A stretch of 64,000 nt of DNA from Woeseiaceae bacterium (GCA_021773055.1 JAJFKV010000072.1:1-64000), one strand, 5' to 3'; numbered from the stretch's first letter, positions 43,734 to 53,932 are shown. The notes: generated by a model not told the origin, from the sequence alone. Numbers and translations are program-made.

Positions 43734-44494
43734 TGGCGCAGGTTCTCCAGTTGTACGACATCGCCCGATGCGGTTCGCGATGTTCCGGGTGGGGTGTAAT
43801 GCCCCGTGAGTTCGTAGCGACTGCCCGGGTGGTGCAGTCGCGCAAACGTAACAGGTCGCCCTCGCGACCAGGTACGGCGAATTACGACCAGTGAAGGTTC
43901 GCCACCCGTCATATCGAGGTGCTGTTGAATCGCCGGATTTGGCATGCTCGCTCGCACTGCCTGTTCGGCCTCCTGCAGTGGAGCAATATCGGTCAGATAC
44001 GCGCTCGGCGTCTGTGTCTCGAAATCCTGTTCGAGACAGTTCGGCGCAAAGCTTGCGAGTACATAACGGTCCTCAACCTGAATCGGAACCCGGTTTTCAC
44101 AATGAACGAGCAGCAAATGAAATACGTCCGTGCCCTGCTTTACGTGCAAGGCCTTGGCGATTTCTCCTCGCGCATGCTGCAGCGACTGACGGAGCACACG
44201 ATTCGTGTGCGTGTGCCCGCGGCGCGTAATCTCGTCCGCAATATTCTGCACCTCCAGCAGATCGGATCGCGAGCGGAAGTCCGAAACGAAGGTGCCCCTT
44301 CCCACAATGCGCTCGACGTAACCCTCATCATGCAGTTCGCGCAAGGCGCGATTAGCTGTCATTCGAGACACACTCTTGGACTCGACCAGCTCATTTTCCG
44401 AAGGCACCCGGTCGGCAGGCTGCAACTGACCGCTTGCTATCTGTTCGATGATGAAGTCTTTGAGCTGCTGATAGCGCGGCTTGCTGACGTTCAT
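43730..44494 (-). CDS. hutC: HutC, GntR-family repressor of the hut genes
   Basis: A 254-residue regulator with an N-terminal GntR winged helix (about residues 1-70: [20 protein letters not shown] then [20 protein letters not shown]) and a C-terminal UTRA ligand domain (about 90-240). Urocanate is the usual inducer. The gene lies within the hut operon, so it should control itself as well. A TGTA-N2-TACA palindrome between hutF and hutI is a likely operator. Confidence 0.93.
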   Translation of the reverse strand: MNVSKPRYQQLKDFIIEQIASGQLQPADRVPSENELVESKSVSRMTANRALRELHDEGYVERIVGRGTFVSDFRSRSDLLEVQNIADEITRRGHTHTNRVLRQSLQHARGEIAKALHVKQGTDVFHLLLVHCENRVPIQVEDRYVLASFAPNCLEQDFETQTPSAYLTDIAPLQEAEQAVRASMPNPAIQQHLDMTGGEPSLVVIRRTWSRGRPVTFARLHHPGSRYELTGHYTPPGTSRTASGDVVQLENLRQ

Positions 44495-45849
44495 TCTGTG
44501 GTATCCAGAGCAGCAATAGCGGCACGATAGGCTTCACGTGCCTGGTCGCGCTGCACATGCACGGCATCGACAACACACCATTCACCGTTGACCATGACGC
44601 GCTCAACCGGCAACGGGTATCCAGAAAATACCAGCGCGTCCAGCCGCGAATCGTCGCCATGCCCTGCGAGCATCGGGTCATCGTCGCAAAGCGCAACAAA
44701 GTCCGCGGCAGCCCCGACTTCGATTCCGGAGCCGCCCTGTCCGCTGGCCGCAGCGCCGCCTTCCAATGCCCGCAGGAATAGCTCGCTGCCGACATGGCTA
44801 TCGCGCAAGGACACTACGTTGCGGGTGCGAGTGGCCAGACGTTGCCCGTATTCCAACCAGCGTAGTTCTTCGAACGGATTAATCGAAACGTGGCTATCCG
44901 AGCCGATCGCAATACGACCGCCATGCGTCAGGTAATCGTGCAGTGGAAACAGTCCGTCCCCGAGATTTGCCTCTGTGCTTGGACAAAGTCCCGCCACCGC
45001 GCCGGATGCGGCCATAGCCCCGACTTCCTCGTCATCCATGTGCGTAGCGTGCACAAGGCACCAGTTTCTGGAAACCTCGAAGTTTTCCAGCAGCCAGCGT
45101 ACCGGCCGTCGACCATAAGCAGCCAGACACTGCTCAACTTCCCGCCGCTGTTCGGCGATATGCAGGTGCATGGGTATAAAGGTGTCGTTGGCTGCTGTTG
45201 CGATAGCCTGCAACGACTCCTGACTGACAGCGCGCAGACTGTGCGCACCAATTCCCACGCTAATCGCCGCACTTTGCATCGCTGCGGCACGCGCTTGGTG
45301 TGCCATGAAGTCATCAATGGAGAGCGCGAAGCTCCGCTGGTGTGGCAGCGGCTCGGGATCGTCAAATCCGGCACGCTCGTAATGCACGGGTATATAGGCC
45401 AATCGAATACCGCTCTCGGCAGCAGCCGTAGAGATCGCCGAAAACATCGTATCGACGGCCTCGGGGTTCATCGGGTCGCGATGTAGATAGTGAAATTCGG
45501 CGACTGAGGTGTAGCCACTCGAGAGCATCTCGCAGTACACCTGTCGGGCGATCGCGGTCAGCGTGATCGCGTCAACGCGACCGGCCAGTTCGTACATGCG
45601 TTCGCGCCAGGTCCAGAAGTTGTCTCTTCCTGCTGGCGAACGCTGCTCAGTATGGCCGGCCAGCGCACGCTGGAATGCATGACTATGGGCGTTGCAAAGC
45701 CCCGGAATGATGTAGCCAACAGCGGTGTCCCCCGACGCCGGAGCGGTGTCCGTTTCGATACAAGAAATCTGCCCGTCCGCGACCGCCAGCCGGACGTCTG
45801 TCGCCCACCCGGAAGAGAGTAGTGCCTTCTTTGCAAATACTGTTGTCAT
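44491..45849 (-). CDS. hutF: Formimidoylglutamate deiminase
   Basis: A 452-residue amidohydrolase that turns N-formimino-L-glutamate into N-formyl-L-glutamate and ammonia. GLCNAHSHAFQRALAGH gives the metal-binding HxH, with GIGAHSLRAVS, HLHIAEQ and GSDSHVSINP as later ligands and base. I start it at ATG 45849; a TTG at 45864 would put the start against the presumed HutC operator. First gene of the leftward hut operon. Its 3' end overlaps hutC by four bases. Confidence 0.93.
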   Translation of the reverse strand: MTTVFAKKALLSSGWATDVRLAVADGQISCIETDTAPASGDTAVGYIIPGLCNAHSHAFQRALAGHTEQRSPAGRDNFWTWRERMYELAGRVDAITLTAIARQVYCEMLSSGYTSVAEFHYLHRDPMNPEAVDTMFSAISTAAAESGIRLAYIPVHYERAGFDDPEPLPHQRSFALSIDDFMAHQARAAAMQSAAISVGIGAHSLRAVSQESLQAIATAANDTFIPMHLHIAEQRREVEQCLAAYGRRPVRWLLENFEVSRNWCLVHATHMDDEEVGAMAASGAVAGLCPSTEANLGDGLFPLHDYLTHGGRIAIGSDSHVSINPFEELRWLEYGQRLATRTRNVVSLRDSHVGSELFLRALEGGAAASGQGGSGIEVGAAADFVALCDDDPMLAGHGDDSRLDALVFSGYPLPVERVMVNGEWCVVDAVHVQRDQAREAYRAAIAALDTTE

Positions 45850-45865
45850 GATGTTCTCGAGCAAG

Positions 45866-45877
45866 TTGTATATACAG
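45866..45877. promoter_or_regulatory. Likely HutC operator in the hutF/hutI divergent region
   Basis: TTGTATATACAG contains TGTATATACA (45867-45876), a perfect palindrome of the form TGTA-N2-TACA reported for HutC in pseudomonads. It sits in the 84 bases between ATG 45849 (hutF) and ATG 45934 (hutI), so one site could control both directions. Inference from motif and position only. Confidence 0.65.
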
Positions 45878-45933
45878 GCTAGACCATGATAACGTCGCTT
45901 GCAACTGTCGGGAAATCAAAGCGGAATTTCGGA

Positions 45934-47157
45934 ATGTCTGAGTGGGACCTGTTGTTGACGAACGCCCGAATCGCAACGATGCAGGACGGCGAAGCGGATT
46001 ACGGCATTGTCGACGGGTCAGCGGCAATGGCGATCCGTGATGGACGCATTGTGTGGGTCGGACCGGAATCAGACCTGCCGGAGCATCACACAACCGAGCA
46101 GCGCTCCATGGCTGGCCGCTGGATCACCCCGGCCCTGATCGATTGTCATACACACCTGATCTTCGGCGGCGACCGTGCCGCGGAATTCGAACAGCGACTG
46201 CGCGGTGTCAGCTATGAAGATATTGCGCGAGCCGGAGGCGGCATCATGTCGACGGTCCGGGCGACTCGGGATGCCTCCGCGGACGAGCTGTTTGAGGCTG
46301 CGTTGCCGCGTGTCAACGCGCTCGCGAGTGAGGGCGTCGGGACCGTAGAGATCAAGTCAGGATATGGCCTAGATCGCGCCACTGAAATCCGCATGCTTGA
46401 AGTCGCGCGTCGGCTTGGCGCTACAAGCACAATTGACATTCGCACTACCCTGCTGGCGGCGCACACGGTGCCACCGGAGTTCGACGGCGATGCCGACGGC
46501 TACATAGAGATGATCTGCGAAAAGCTGTTGCCAGAAGTCGCTGAAAGAGAACTCGCTGACGCCGTTGATGCGTATTGCGAGTCGATCGCCTTTAGCGGGC
46601 CACAGGTTGCCAGGTTGTTTGCCGCAGCCACAGCGCTCGGCCTGCCGGTCAAACTGCACGCCGACCAACTCAGCGATGGTGGTGGGGCAGAGCTGGCCGC
46701 GTATTTCAACGCACTGTCCGCGGACCACCTCGAATACGCCTCCCCAAAAGGGGTCAGAGCCCTTTCAGAGGCCGGCTCCGTGGCGGTATTGTTGCCGGGC
46801 GCGTTCCTCACGCTGGGCGAAACACAATTGCCACCGATTGAAGCGATGCGCGCCAACGGCATGGCGATCGCCATCGCGACCGACTGCAATCCGGGAACCT
46901 CGCCCATTTGTTCATTACGCACAACAATGATGCTCGCGAGTCGCTTATTCCGGCTGACGCCCGAGGAATGTCTGGCAGGAGCAACCCGAAATGCCGCGCG
47001 CGCGCTTGGTCTTCAGGATGACCGGGGCACGCTCGAGCCTGGCAAGCGCGCCGACGTCGCGGTGTGGGATATCAGTCATCCACGTGAACTCGCGTACTGG
47101 ACCGGAACACCACAACTGGCGGAAATGATTCTGGGTGGGCAAACTAGCCCGTCTTGA
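45934..47157 (+). CDS. hutI: Imidazolonepropionase
   Basis: A 407-residue amidohydrolase that opens the imidazolone ring to give N-formiminoglutamate. The metal-binding motif is DCHTHLIFGGDR, and KLHADQLSDGG and ATDCNPGTSP supply the remaining ligands. I start it at ATG 45934 (MSEWDLLLTNARI), whose length matches the family and leaves the operator free. ATG 45886 would add 16 residues. A GGGGTCAGAGCCC repeat (46746-46765) lies in its coding sequence. Divergent from hutF. Confidence 0.93.
   Translation: MSEWDLLLTNARIATMQDGEADYGIVDGSAAMAIRDGRIVWVGPESDLPEHHTTEQRSMAGRWITPALIDCHTHLIFGGDRAAEFEQRLRGVSYEDIARAGGGIMSTVRATRDASADELFEAALPRVNALASEGVGTVEIKSGYGLDRATEIRMLEVARRLGATSTIDIRTTLLAAHTVPPEFDGDADGYIEMICEKLLPEVAERELADAVDAYCESIAFSGPQVARLFAAATALGLPVKLHADQLSDGGGAELAAYFNALSADHLEYASPKGVRALSEAGSVAVLLPGAFLTLGETQLPPIEAMRANGMAIAIATDCNPGTSPICSLRTTMMLASRLFRLTPEECLAGATRNAARALGLQDDRGTLEPGKRADVAVWDISHPRELAYWTGTPQLAEMILGGQTSPS
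46746..46765. repeat. Palindromic repeat inside hutI
   Basis: AAAAGGGGTCAGAGCCCTTT shares its core with 13601-13617 and 28187-28212. Here it is read in another frame and gives Lys-Gly-Val-Arg-Ala-Leu at a point in hutI after the metal-site motif KLHADQLSDGG. The enzyme frame is kept. Confidence 0.55.
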
Positions 47158-48380
47158 ATACTCACCTCGTAAAATCCCGCCGCTTCATAATCACGCTCGG
47201 CCTGCTAACGGCGGTCGCGGCTCTGACTGTGGATCTTAGCTTGCCCGCAATCCCGGCCATGGTCGAAGCGCTCGACACAACCTTATCGCGTGGCCAGCAG
47301 ATTGTCGGCGTATTCATGTTCGGCATGTCACTTGGGCAGATTCCTGCCGGCCTCGCCTCGGACCGGTTCGGCCGCATGCCAACCATCTATGCCGGAATGG
47401 GGCTGTTTGTTACTGCCGCCTGTGCCGCCGCCATCGCCGATGATATGGAGCTGCTGCTCGCAGCCCGCTTTGTACAAGGCATTGGTGGTGCCTCGGCCAT
47501 CGTCATCTCTCGTGCTGTCGTCCGGGATATTGCGACGGGTAAAGACGCGGCCCGCCTGATGTCGCTAATGACCATGATCTTTACGGCGGCGCCGGTAATC
47601 GCGCCAAGTATTGGCGCATTGCTGGTCGCACAGTGGAACTGGCGCGCACCCTTTATTGTCATCGCTGCATGCGGTTTCGCTCTTCTGTTCGGTATCCGCA
47701 AAAACCTTGTGGAAACGCACATACCGAATGCATCGGAACGCCCTTTTCGACAACTCACTTCCAGCTTTCGCGAGTATTTTTCACATCGCCAGAGCATTTT
47801 TGGTTTATTACTTCTGGTCCTGCCACCCGCCGGCTACATGTCGGTCATCGCGGTCTCGGCGGCACTTACTGTGGAAATCTACGATTTCTCCATCACGCAG
47901 TACGGCATCATATTTGCTTGTGCGGGACTCTCGATACTCGCCGGATCAACGGCGAATCGCTGGCTGGTGACACGTTTCGACATGATGCAACTCATCACAT
48001 TCGGCGTAGCGCTCATTTTTGCCTCAAGCGCACAGCTCGTAGTCGTCGCCTGGTTAGATTCCGCACCTTTCTGGTGGGTCTGGTCGTGCGTCTGCCTGTA
48101 CATGTTCACGATCGCAATACTTATGCCCAACGCGACCGTGCTGGCACTGGATCCATTGCCGAAAATCGCGGGTGTAGCGTCATCAATAATTGGCACGACA
48201 CAAAACGTCGTCGGCGCGTCGGGCGCAATACTGGGCGCGTTGATTTATGACGGTTCGGTGCGAAATGCGGTCATTATCATGGCGTCCACTGGCACGCTTA
48301 CCGCGGGGATCTATCTGCTAAGACCTATAATCGTCCCGGAACCACTGGTACACCATCGCGATGAACTCGCTCGCGACTAA
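47154..48380 (+). CDS. MFS transporter, Bcr/CflA (drug resistance) type
   Basis: A 408-residue protein with about twelve membrane helices. The loop after helix 2 has GLASDRFGRMPTIYAG, the DxxGRR/K-like signature, and ARFVQGIGGASAIVISRA is as in the Bcr/CflA group. It starts at TTG 47154, which overlaps the hutI stop as TTGA, so it is coupled to hutI. A role in histidine, urocanate or product transport is possible from location but not proved by family. It overlaps the convergent nitroreductase stop by four bases. Confidence 0.82.
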   Translation: MNTHLVKSRRFIITLGLLTAVAALTVDLSLPAIPAMVEALDTTLSRGQQIVGVFMFGMSLGQIPAGLASDRFGRMPTIYAGMGLFVTAACAAAIADDMELLLAARFVQGIGGASAIVISRAVVRDIATGKDAARLMSLMTMIFTAAPVIAPSIGALLVAQWNWRAPFIVIAACGFALLFGIRKNLVETHIPNASERPFRQLTSSFREYFSHRQSIFGLLLLVLPPAGYMSVIAVSAALTVEIYDFSITQYGIIFACAGLSILAGSTANRWLVTRFDMMQLITFGVALIFASSAQLVVVAWLDSAPFWWVWSCVCLYMFTIAILMPNATVLALDPLPKIAGVASSIIGTTQNVVGASGAILGALIYDGSVRNAVIIMASTGTLTAGIYLLRPIIVPEPLVHHRDELARD

Positions 48381-48961
48381 AGAGTTTCGGTACGTACTTC
48401 GTCGAGCCCTTTACGCGATTGCGTTGGCGTCAGTTTCGGATAGCCGTACCAGATGACGCCGACAACGAAGGCTTGCGCCTCGTCGATGCCAACGATCTCG
48501 TAGAAACGTGCGTCGCGTGTAATGTCGCCGGTCGTCCACTTTGAGCCAACGCCTGCCTTCCAGAGATACAAAGTCAGATTCTGTATCGCTGCACAACAGG
48601 ACGCATAGTCCTCTTTCTGTCGCGCTGCGTCCTCTGACCGTTGGCAGCTTACAACCAGCCAACCCGGCTTTTGTGACCAGCTTTGACGTTTGAAATCACC
48701 TGCGGCCTCGCCTTTTTTCGCGGTCACCAGGTCTCTGCAAAGATCGAGACAGCGCTCTTTGCTCTTATCTCCAAGGACGTAGAAATGCCACGGCTCCGTG
48801 ACATGGTGGTTCGGCGCCCAGGTTGCGACTTCGATCGCCTCATCAAGTAGCGCCTTCGGCACCAAAGTCTGCAGAAAAAGCTCTATGGTTCGCCGGCCGC
48901 GCAGCACCTCGGCAAATTCCCGCACCTCCGGTGTCTCATAGCTCGGCGCAGCCTTTTTCAT
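48377..48961 (-). CDS. Nitroreductase-family protein
   Basis: A 194-residue flavoprotein. RRTIELFLQTLVPKALLDEA and ATWAPNHHVTEPWHFYVL match the FMN-binding N-terminal part of nitroreductases (NfnB/YdjA-like), and WYGYPKLTPTQSRKGLDEV the C-terminal part. It would use NAD(P)H to reduce nitro groups, quinones or other substrates; the native substrate is unknown. The stop is inside the stop region of the convergent MFS gene. 29 bases from the cytochrome b561 gene. Confidence 0.82.
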   Translation of the reverse strand: MKKAAPSYETPEVREFAEVLRGRRTIELFLQTLVPKALLDEAIEVATWAPNHHVTEPWHFYVLGDKSKERCLDLCRDLVTAKKGEAAGDFKRQSWSQKPGWLVVSCQRSEDAARQKEDYASCCAAIQNLTLYLWKAGVGSKWTTGDITRDARFYEIVGIDEAQAFVVGVIWYGYPKLTPTQSRKGLDEVRTETL

Positions 48962-48990
48962 TGGACACGCTCAAGGATCATTGCGATGCC

Positions 48991-49539
48991 CTATTTCACG
49001 CCAACCGTCATGCGTCGAACAACGTCGTTCTTCACAATGAAGTGGTTATAGAGCGCGCCCAGAATATGCACGATGATGAGAGCTGCAAGCGGCTTCCAGG
49101 CAAACTCATGCACCTCTTCCCACCACTCATGCGCGTCGTGATTCTCGGTAACCGGAACGGGTATGGTGAAAAAACCGAATACCGGCACACCCCTGCCACC
49201 TGTGCCAACCACCATCGCACCAGCGAAAAGCTGCACATAGACAGCGATGTACAAGCCCCAATGGACGAGAGAAGAAATAGTGCTTTGCCATGCTGGCATC
49301 CCGTCGGGCTTGGCCGGGACATCATTCATGAAGCGCCAGGCAATCCTGATCGTCATCAGCATGAATGTTATGGCTGCAATGGATGCGTGAATGAAGCGGA
49401 TTCTGGATTTTTCATCACCTTTTTCCATACCCGCTTGCTCGAGGCCCAGGTATATCAGGCCAAATATTCCGATGGCAACCAGCCAATGCAGTGCCTTGGC
49501 AAGTGATCCGTATTCTGTACTTGTATTCTTGAGTCCCAC
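48991..49539 (-). CDS. Cytochrome b561 (diheme, four-helix) protein
   Basis: A 182-residue inner-membrane cytochrome with four helices (about residues 18-36, 48-68, 90-110 and 150-170). Heme-ligating histidines are expected in KALHWLVAIG, RFIHASIAAI, LVHWGLYIAV and LIIVHILGALYNH. It moves electrons between membrane quinols and soluble partners such as superoxide, as proposed for CybB/YceI-linked forms. 15 bases after the lone Lrp-type domain gene. Confidence 0.85.
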   Translation of the reverse strand: MGLKNTSTEYGSLAKALHWLVAIGIFGLIYLGLEQAGMEKGDEKSRIRFIHASIAAITFMLMTIRIAWRFMNDVPAKPDGMPAWQSTISSLVHWGLYIAVYVQLFAGAMVVGTGGRGVPVFGFFTIPVPVTENHDAHEWWEEVHEFAWKPLAALIIVHILGALYNHFIVKNDVVRRMTVGVK

Positions 49540-49554
49540 GTTACTTTCCTTTTC

Positions 49555-49833
49555 TCAGTCCAGCCCGAGTTCGAAGCCGGCTTCCAGCTCCTGCTTTGAA
49601 TACGCCCCGAATGCGATCATCGTCTCGGTTTCGACGATACCGTCAAGATGGCGCATTTTGTCACTGATGACATCAGCAAGATCTTCATTTTCAGATACCC
49701 GGACGATCGCCACGAGATCGTGGCGACCGGCGACAGAAAACACTTCCGAAACGCCGGGGGTTTCCGCTATTTGGTTGGCAAGATCCGGGATCCGATTGGT
49801 CTCGGCTTTAATTAAAACGATTGCAGTAACCAT
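49555..49833 (-). CDS. Stand-alone Lrp/AsnC ligand-binding (RAM) domain protein
   Basis: A 92-residue protein that consists only of the C-terminal RAM domain of Lrp/AsnC regulators (TAIVLIKAETNRIPDLANQI, GRHDLVAIVRV and VETETMIAFGAYS). It has no helix-turn-helix, so it cannot bind DNA by itself. Such single-domain proteins form amino-acid-binding oligomers of uncertain role. It lies between genes for cytochrome b561 and a peroxiredoxin-like protein. Confidence 0.85.
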   Translation of the reverse strand: MVTAIVLIKAETNRIPDLANQIAETPGVSEVFSVAGRHDLVAIVRVSENEDLADVISDKMRHLDGIVETETMIAFGAYSKQELEAGFELGLD

Positions 49834-49884
49834 CGGGTTCTCCGTGCACCAATGTCAGTGCACGAAGACTATCATTAGCAGCAC

Positions 49885-50562
49885 TTATTCTGCAGCAGCA
49901 ATCTCACGCGCGGCCGCCAGCAGCTCGCCCGCAGGCAGGCGTTTCTTGTAATTCGCGTTGGTGAAGGCGAACTGAATGTCACCTTGCTGATCGATCGCGA
50001 ATACCGCCGGGACCGGCAGCACACCGTGCTTCAGCATCGATGAGCCTTCGATGTCCTGGTTTTTCTTGTGGCGACCATTGATGGTTCGTTGCGATGCCTT
50101 GAATGCGATGCCGAGCGCGATCGCGGCTTGCGCATCGGCATCCGAGAGCACCGTGTAATCAAGTCCCACAATATCTTCCTGTGTTTCCTGCTTGAGGCTT
50201 TCGAACAACAATTCCGAGCGGTCACCACTCAGAAACAGTACGTCGATGCCCATCTCCCGAATTTCGGGAATCGCGAAACGCATATCTGAAAGATACATAT
50301 TGCAGTATGGGCACCAGCCGCCGCGGAAGGTCAGCAAAATTACCGGGCGTTCGAGATTCTGCGGGTCGAAGTCAAACACTTCGCCGTCGACCGTTTCCAC
50401 GATAAAGCGTGGCGCCTTATCGCCTTTGGCCAGGGGCTCGATAAGATCTGCGGACTCGGCGACGGGCACATCAGCGTGACCTGTCTGAATCGCAACGCTG
50501 TGGACAATGCTCGCGCTCAGAAGCGCGATAAACAAGATATAGGGAATGGAACGAATGCTCAT
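49885..50562 (-). CDS. Exported peroxiredoxin-like (AhpC/TSA-fold) protein
   Basis: A 225-residue protein with a signal peptide (about residues 1-30). The thioredoxin fold has TFRGGWCPYCNMYLSDMRF, so a CxxC pair (Cys-Pro-Tyr-Cys) stands at the usual peroxidatic site, and VPAVFAIDQQGDIQF is as in peroxiredoxin-like domains. The CxxC suggests reductase- or resolvase-like rather than 1-Cys chemistry. It lies next to the MacAB-type transporter but with a gap of about 57 bases. Confidence 0.8.
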   Translation of the reverse strand: MSIRSIPYILFIALLSASIVHSVAIQTGHADVPVAESADLIEPLAKGDKAPRFIVETVDGEVFDFDPQNLERPVILLTFRGGWCPYCNMYLSDMRFAIPEIREMGIDVLFLSGDRSELLFESLKQETQEDIVGLDYTVLSDADAQAAIALGIAFKASQRTINGRHKKNQDIEGSSMLKHGVLPVPAVFAIDQQGDIQFAFTNANYKKRLPAGELLAAAREIAAAE

Positions 50563-50619
50563 TTCTGGTACTCCGACACGTTACGATATTGGACCCCAAT
50601 AGACCCCGATTTATTTCAG

Positions 50620-51828
<1,209 letters not shown>

Positions 51829-51830
51829 GA

Positions 51831-53141
51831 CTAGCGTTTGATTCCTGGCACGCCTCTCGTGCGGCGTTGAATGAAGTTCTGCAGGTCTTGCTGGGTTTCG
51901 ACCAAATGACTACTGGGTAACACCAGCACTCGCTCGGACTCGCCAAGACCGCTGATAATTTCAACATTATTCAGATCAGTAACACCGGTGCGTACTTTTC
52001 GAATTTCCTGCGCATCCGAATCGATGACCACCCAGAAATCACCACCAAATCGATAATCGGTTGTCGGACGGGATTCTGGTGGGCGTCGCGACCTGCCGTC
52101 CCTCCGCGGTGGCCTCCCCTCCGGTCGCTCGTTTTTTGCCGTATCGGCGGTCGCGCTCGGCTCATCACCTGAGAGCGCGCTGCGAATATCATCCTCAGAT
52201 CGGCCAAGAATTGTCGCTGTGGCTGCGAGATCACGACTTGTCCTCAATGCCATCACAGGAATCGTCAGTGCGTCCTCGCTTCTCACGATCAGGACCTCGA
52301 CTTCCGCGTTCATACCGGGCATCAACAAACCGTTGGGGTTTTGGATGGCAATCAGCACCGCGAACATCGTGACGTTCTGCTCCACAACGGCCTGTGGCTC
52401 AATCTTGGTGACCTCTCCGGCAAATGGTTGATTGGGGTAGGCGGCAACCAGGACACTGGCGATCATGCCAGGGCGAATTTTGCCGATATCGGTCTCATCT
52501 ACCAGCGCACGAATTTGCACGGCGCTCAGGTCGGCCATCTGCATTAACATCGTGCCGCCGGAAAAGTCCTGGGTCGGCGATGTAATTACCTGCCCCTTTT
52601 CAACCGGCTTGAATATGACGGTGCCAGATATTGGCGCACGGATATCAGTATCGTCCACTGCGATTCGAGCGTTTTCGACGCTGACTCTGGAGGTAACTAC
52701 CTGTGCCTCTGCGTTAGCGACATCCAACATCGCTTGCTCGAAATCAGATTGCGTCAGGGTCCCCGCTTCAACCAGAGATTCGACGCGCGACTTCTGTGTG
52801 AGCGCTATTTCACGGCGTGACAATGCAGCTTTCAGCTCCGCCTCAGATTGATCCAGCCGATTGCGTACCGTGCGCGGATCGATACTCACCATCAGCGCGC
52901 CTTGCTCTACTTCGTCACCAGTCTCAACCAGCAAACTAAGCACTTCGCCCGAGGCTTTGGACTTAACCTCGACAGTCGCCAGAGGCTCTACGATACCTGC
53001 CGAACTGACAGCGACTTCAATGGTGCGACGCATAGTCCCCGCCGTATCGTAAACAGGGGCTTCGACCTGCTCTTCTGCGCAGGCTGCGATCAGTAGCGGC
53101 AACAGGAGTAGTGCGAATCGTTTTCTTGTTGTTGTCTTCAA
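51831..53141 (-). CDS. HlyD/RND-type periplasmic adaptor, lipoprotein (MacA-like)
   Basis: A protein of about 436 residues from TTG 53141 with a lipoprotein signal (FALLLLPLLIAACAEEQ). An upstream TTG at 53171 would overlap the ATPase gene. It has a barrel-sandwich domain (VEVKSKASGEVLSLLVETGD without the last residue), a coiled hairpin (about 100-160) and a beta-barrel. A Pro/Arg/Asp-rich insert (PEGRPPRRDGRSRRPPESRP) near residue 360 is unusual. It should bridge the permease to an outer-membrane channel. Confidence 0.85.
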   Translation of the reverse strand: MKTTTRKRFALLLLPLLIAACAEEQVEAPVYDTAGTMRRTIEVAVSSAGIVEPLATVEVKSKASGEVLSLLVETGDEVEQGALMVSIDPRTVRNRLDQSEAELKAALSRREIALTQKSRVESLVEAGTLTQSDFEQAMLDVANAEAQVVTSRVSVENARIAVDDTDIRAPISGTVIFKPVEKGQVITSPTQDFSGGTMLMQMADLSAVQIRALVDETDIGKIRPGMIASVLVAAYPNQPFAGEVTKIEPQAVVEQNVTMFAVLIAIQNPNGLLMPGMNAEVEVLIVRSEDALTIPVMALRTSRDLAATATILGRSEDDIRSALSGDEPSATADTAKNERPEGRPPRRDGRSRRPPESRPTTDYRFGGDFWVVIDSDAQEIRKVRTGVTDLNNVEIISGLGESERVLVLPSSHLVETQQDLQNFIQRRTRGVPGIKR

Positions 53142-53151
53142 TAGGGTGCTC

Positions 53152-53898
53152 TCAGGATTCCGTATCGCCAACTATGTCACCGTCACTCAAGCGCAGAATT
53201 CGATGCGCATGCTCGGCAACGTGCTGTTCGTGGGTAACGACGATCAACGTGTTGCCCTTCTCATGCAGGCTATCAAACAGCTTCATAATTTCATCACCGG
53301 TGCTTGAATCCAGGTTGCCGGTGGGTTCGTCGGCCAGCAAGATGCTCGGCCCGGTGACCAGCGCTCTGGCAATCGCGACGCGTTGGCGTTGGCCGCCTGA
53401 CATTTCCGAAGGACGATGCAGCATCCGGTCACTGAGACCGACGGTCTCCAGTGCCTCACGAGCACGTAGTGAACGTTCCTTGCGTTTCAGACCACTGTAG
53501 ATCAGCGGCACCTCTACATTGGCAAGTGCCGTCATCCGTGGCAATAAATTAAATGTCTGGAACACGAAACCGATTGCCCGATTCCGGACACGGGCCAGCT
53601 CGCGGTCATTCATTTGCGAGACGCGCTGCTCGTTCAACCAGTACTCACCAGCGGTCGGCCGCTCGAGACAACCAATAATATTCATCAGAGTCGATTTGCC
53701 GGAGCCGGACTGGCCCATGATGGCGAGGTATTCATTGTTGGCGACGGTGAGATCGACACGACGCAATGCATCGATGAATTCGTTACCCATGACATAGCGG
53801 CGCTGCAGGCCCTGCAGCCGGATTACAGCAGAATTTTCAGTTTGATTAGCTAGTTGGGCTGGCGGCAATATGAAGCCTAACTTCAAATGGGCGGTCAA
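53152..53898 (-). CDS. ABC transporter ATPase (MacB/LolD-like)
   Basis: A 248-residue ATPase. Walker A is [16 protein letters not shown], the Q-loop is [20 protein letters not shown], the signature is [15 protein letters not shown] and Walker B is [13 protein letters not shown]. This set, with the NLDS D-loop, is typical of MacB/LolD exporters. Residues 1-25 are not part of the fold, so a later start is possible. It is the first gene of the efflux operon with adaptor and permease. Confidence 0.88.
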   Translation of the reverse strand: MTAHLKLGFILPPAQLANQTENSAVIRLQGLQRRYVMGNEFIDALRRVDLTVANNEYLAIMGQSGSGKSTLMNIIGCLERPTAGEYWLNEQRVSQMNDRELARVRNRAIGFVFQTFNLLPRMTALANVEVPLIYSGLKRKERSLRAREALETVGLSDRMLHRPSEMSGGQRQRVAIARALVTGPSILLADEPTGNLDSSTGDEIMKLFDSLHEKGNTLIVVTHEQHVAEHAHRILRLSDGDIVGDTES

Positions 53899-53932
53899 TT
53901 AGACCACTTTTGCGCCTCTTTTTTCTGTCCTT

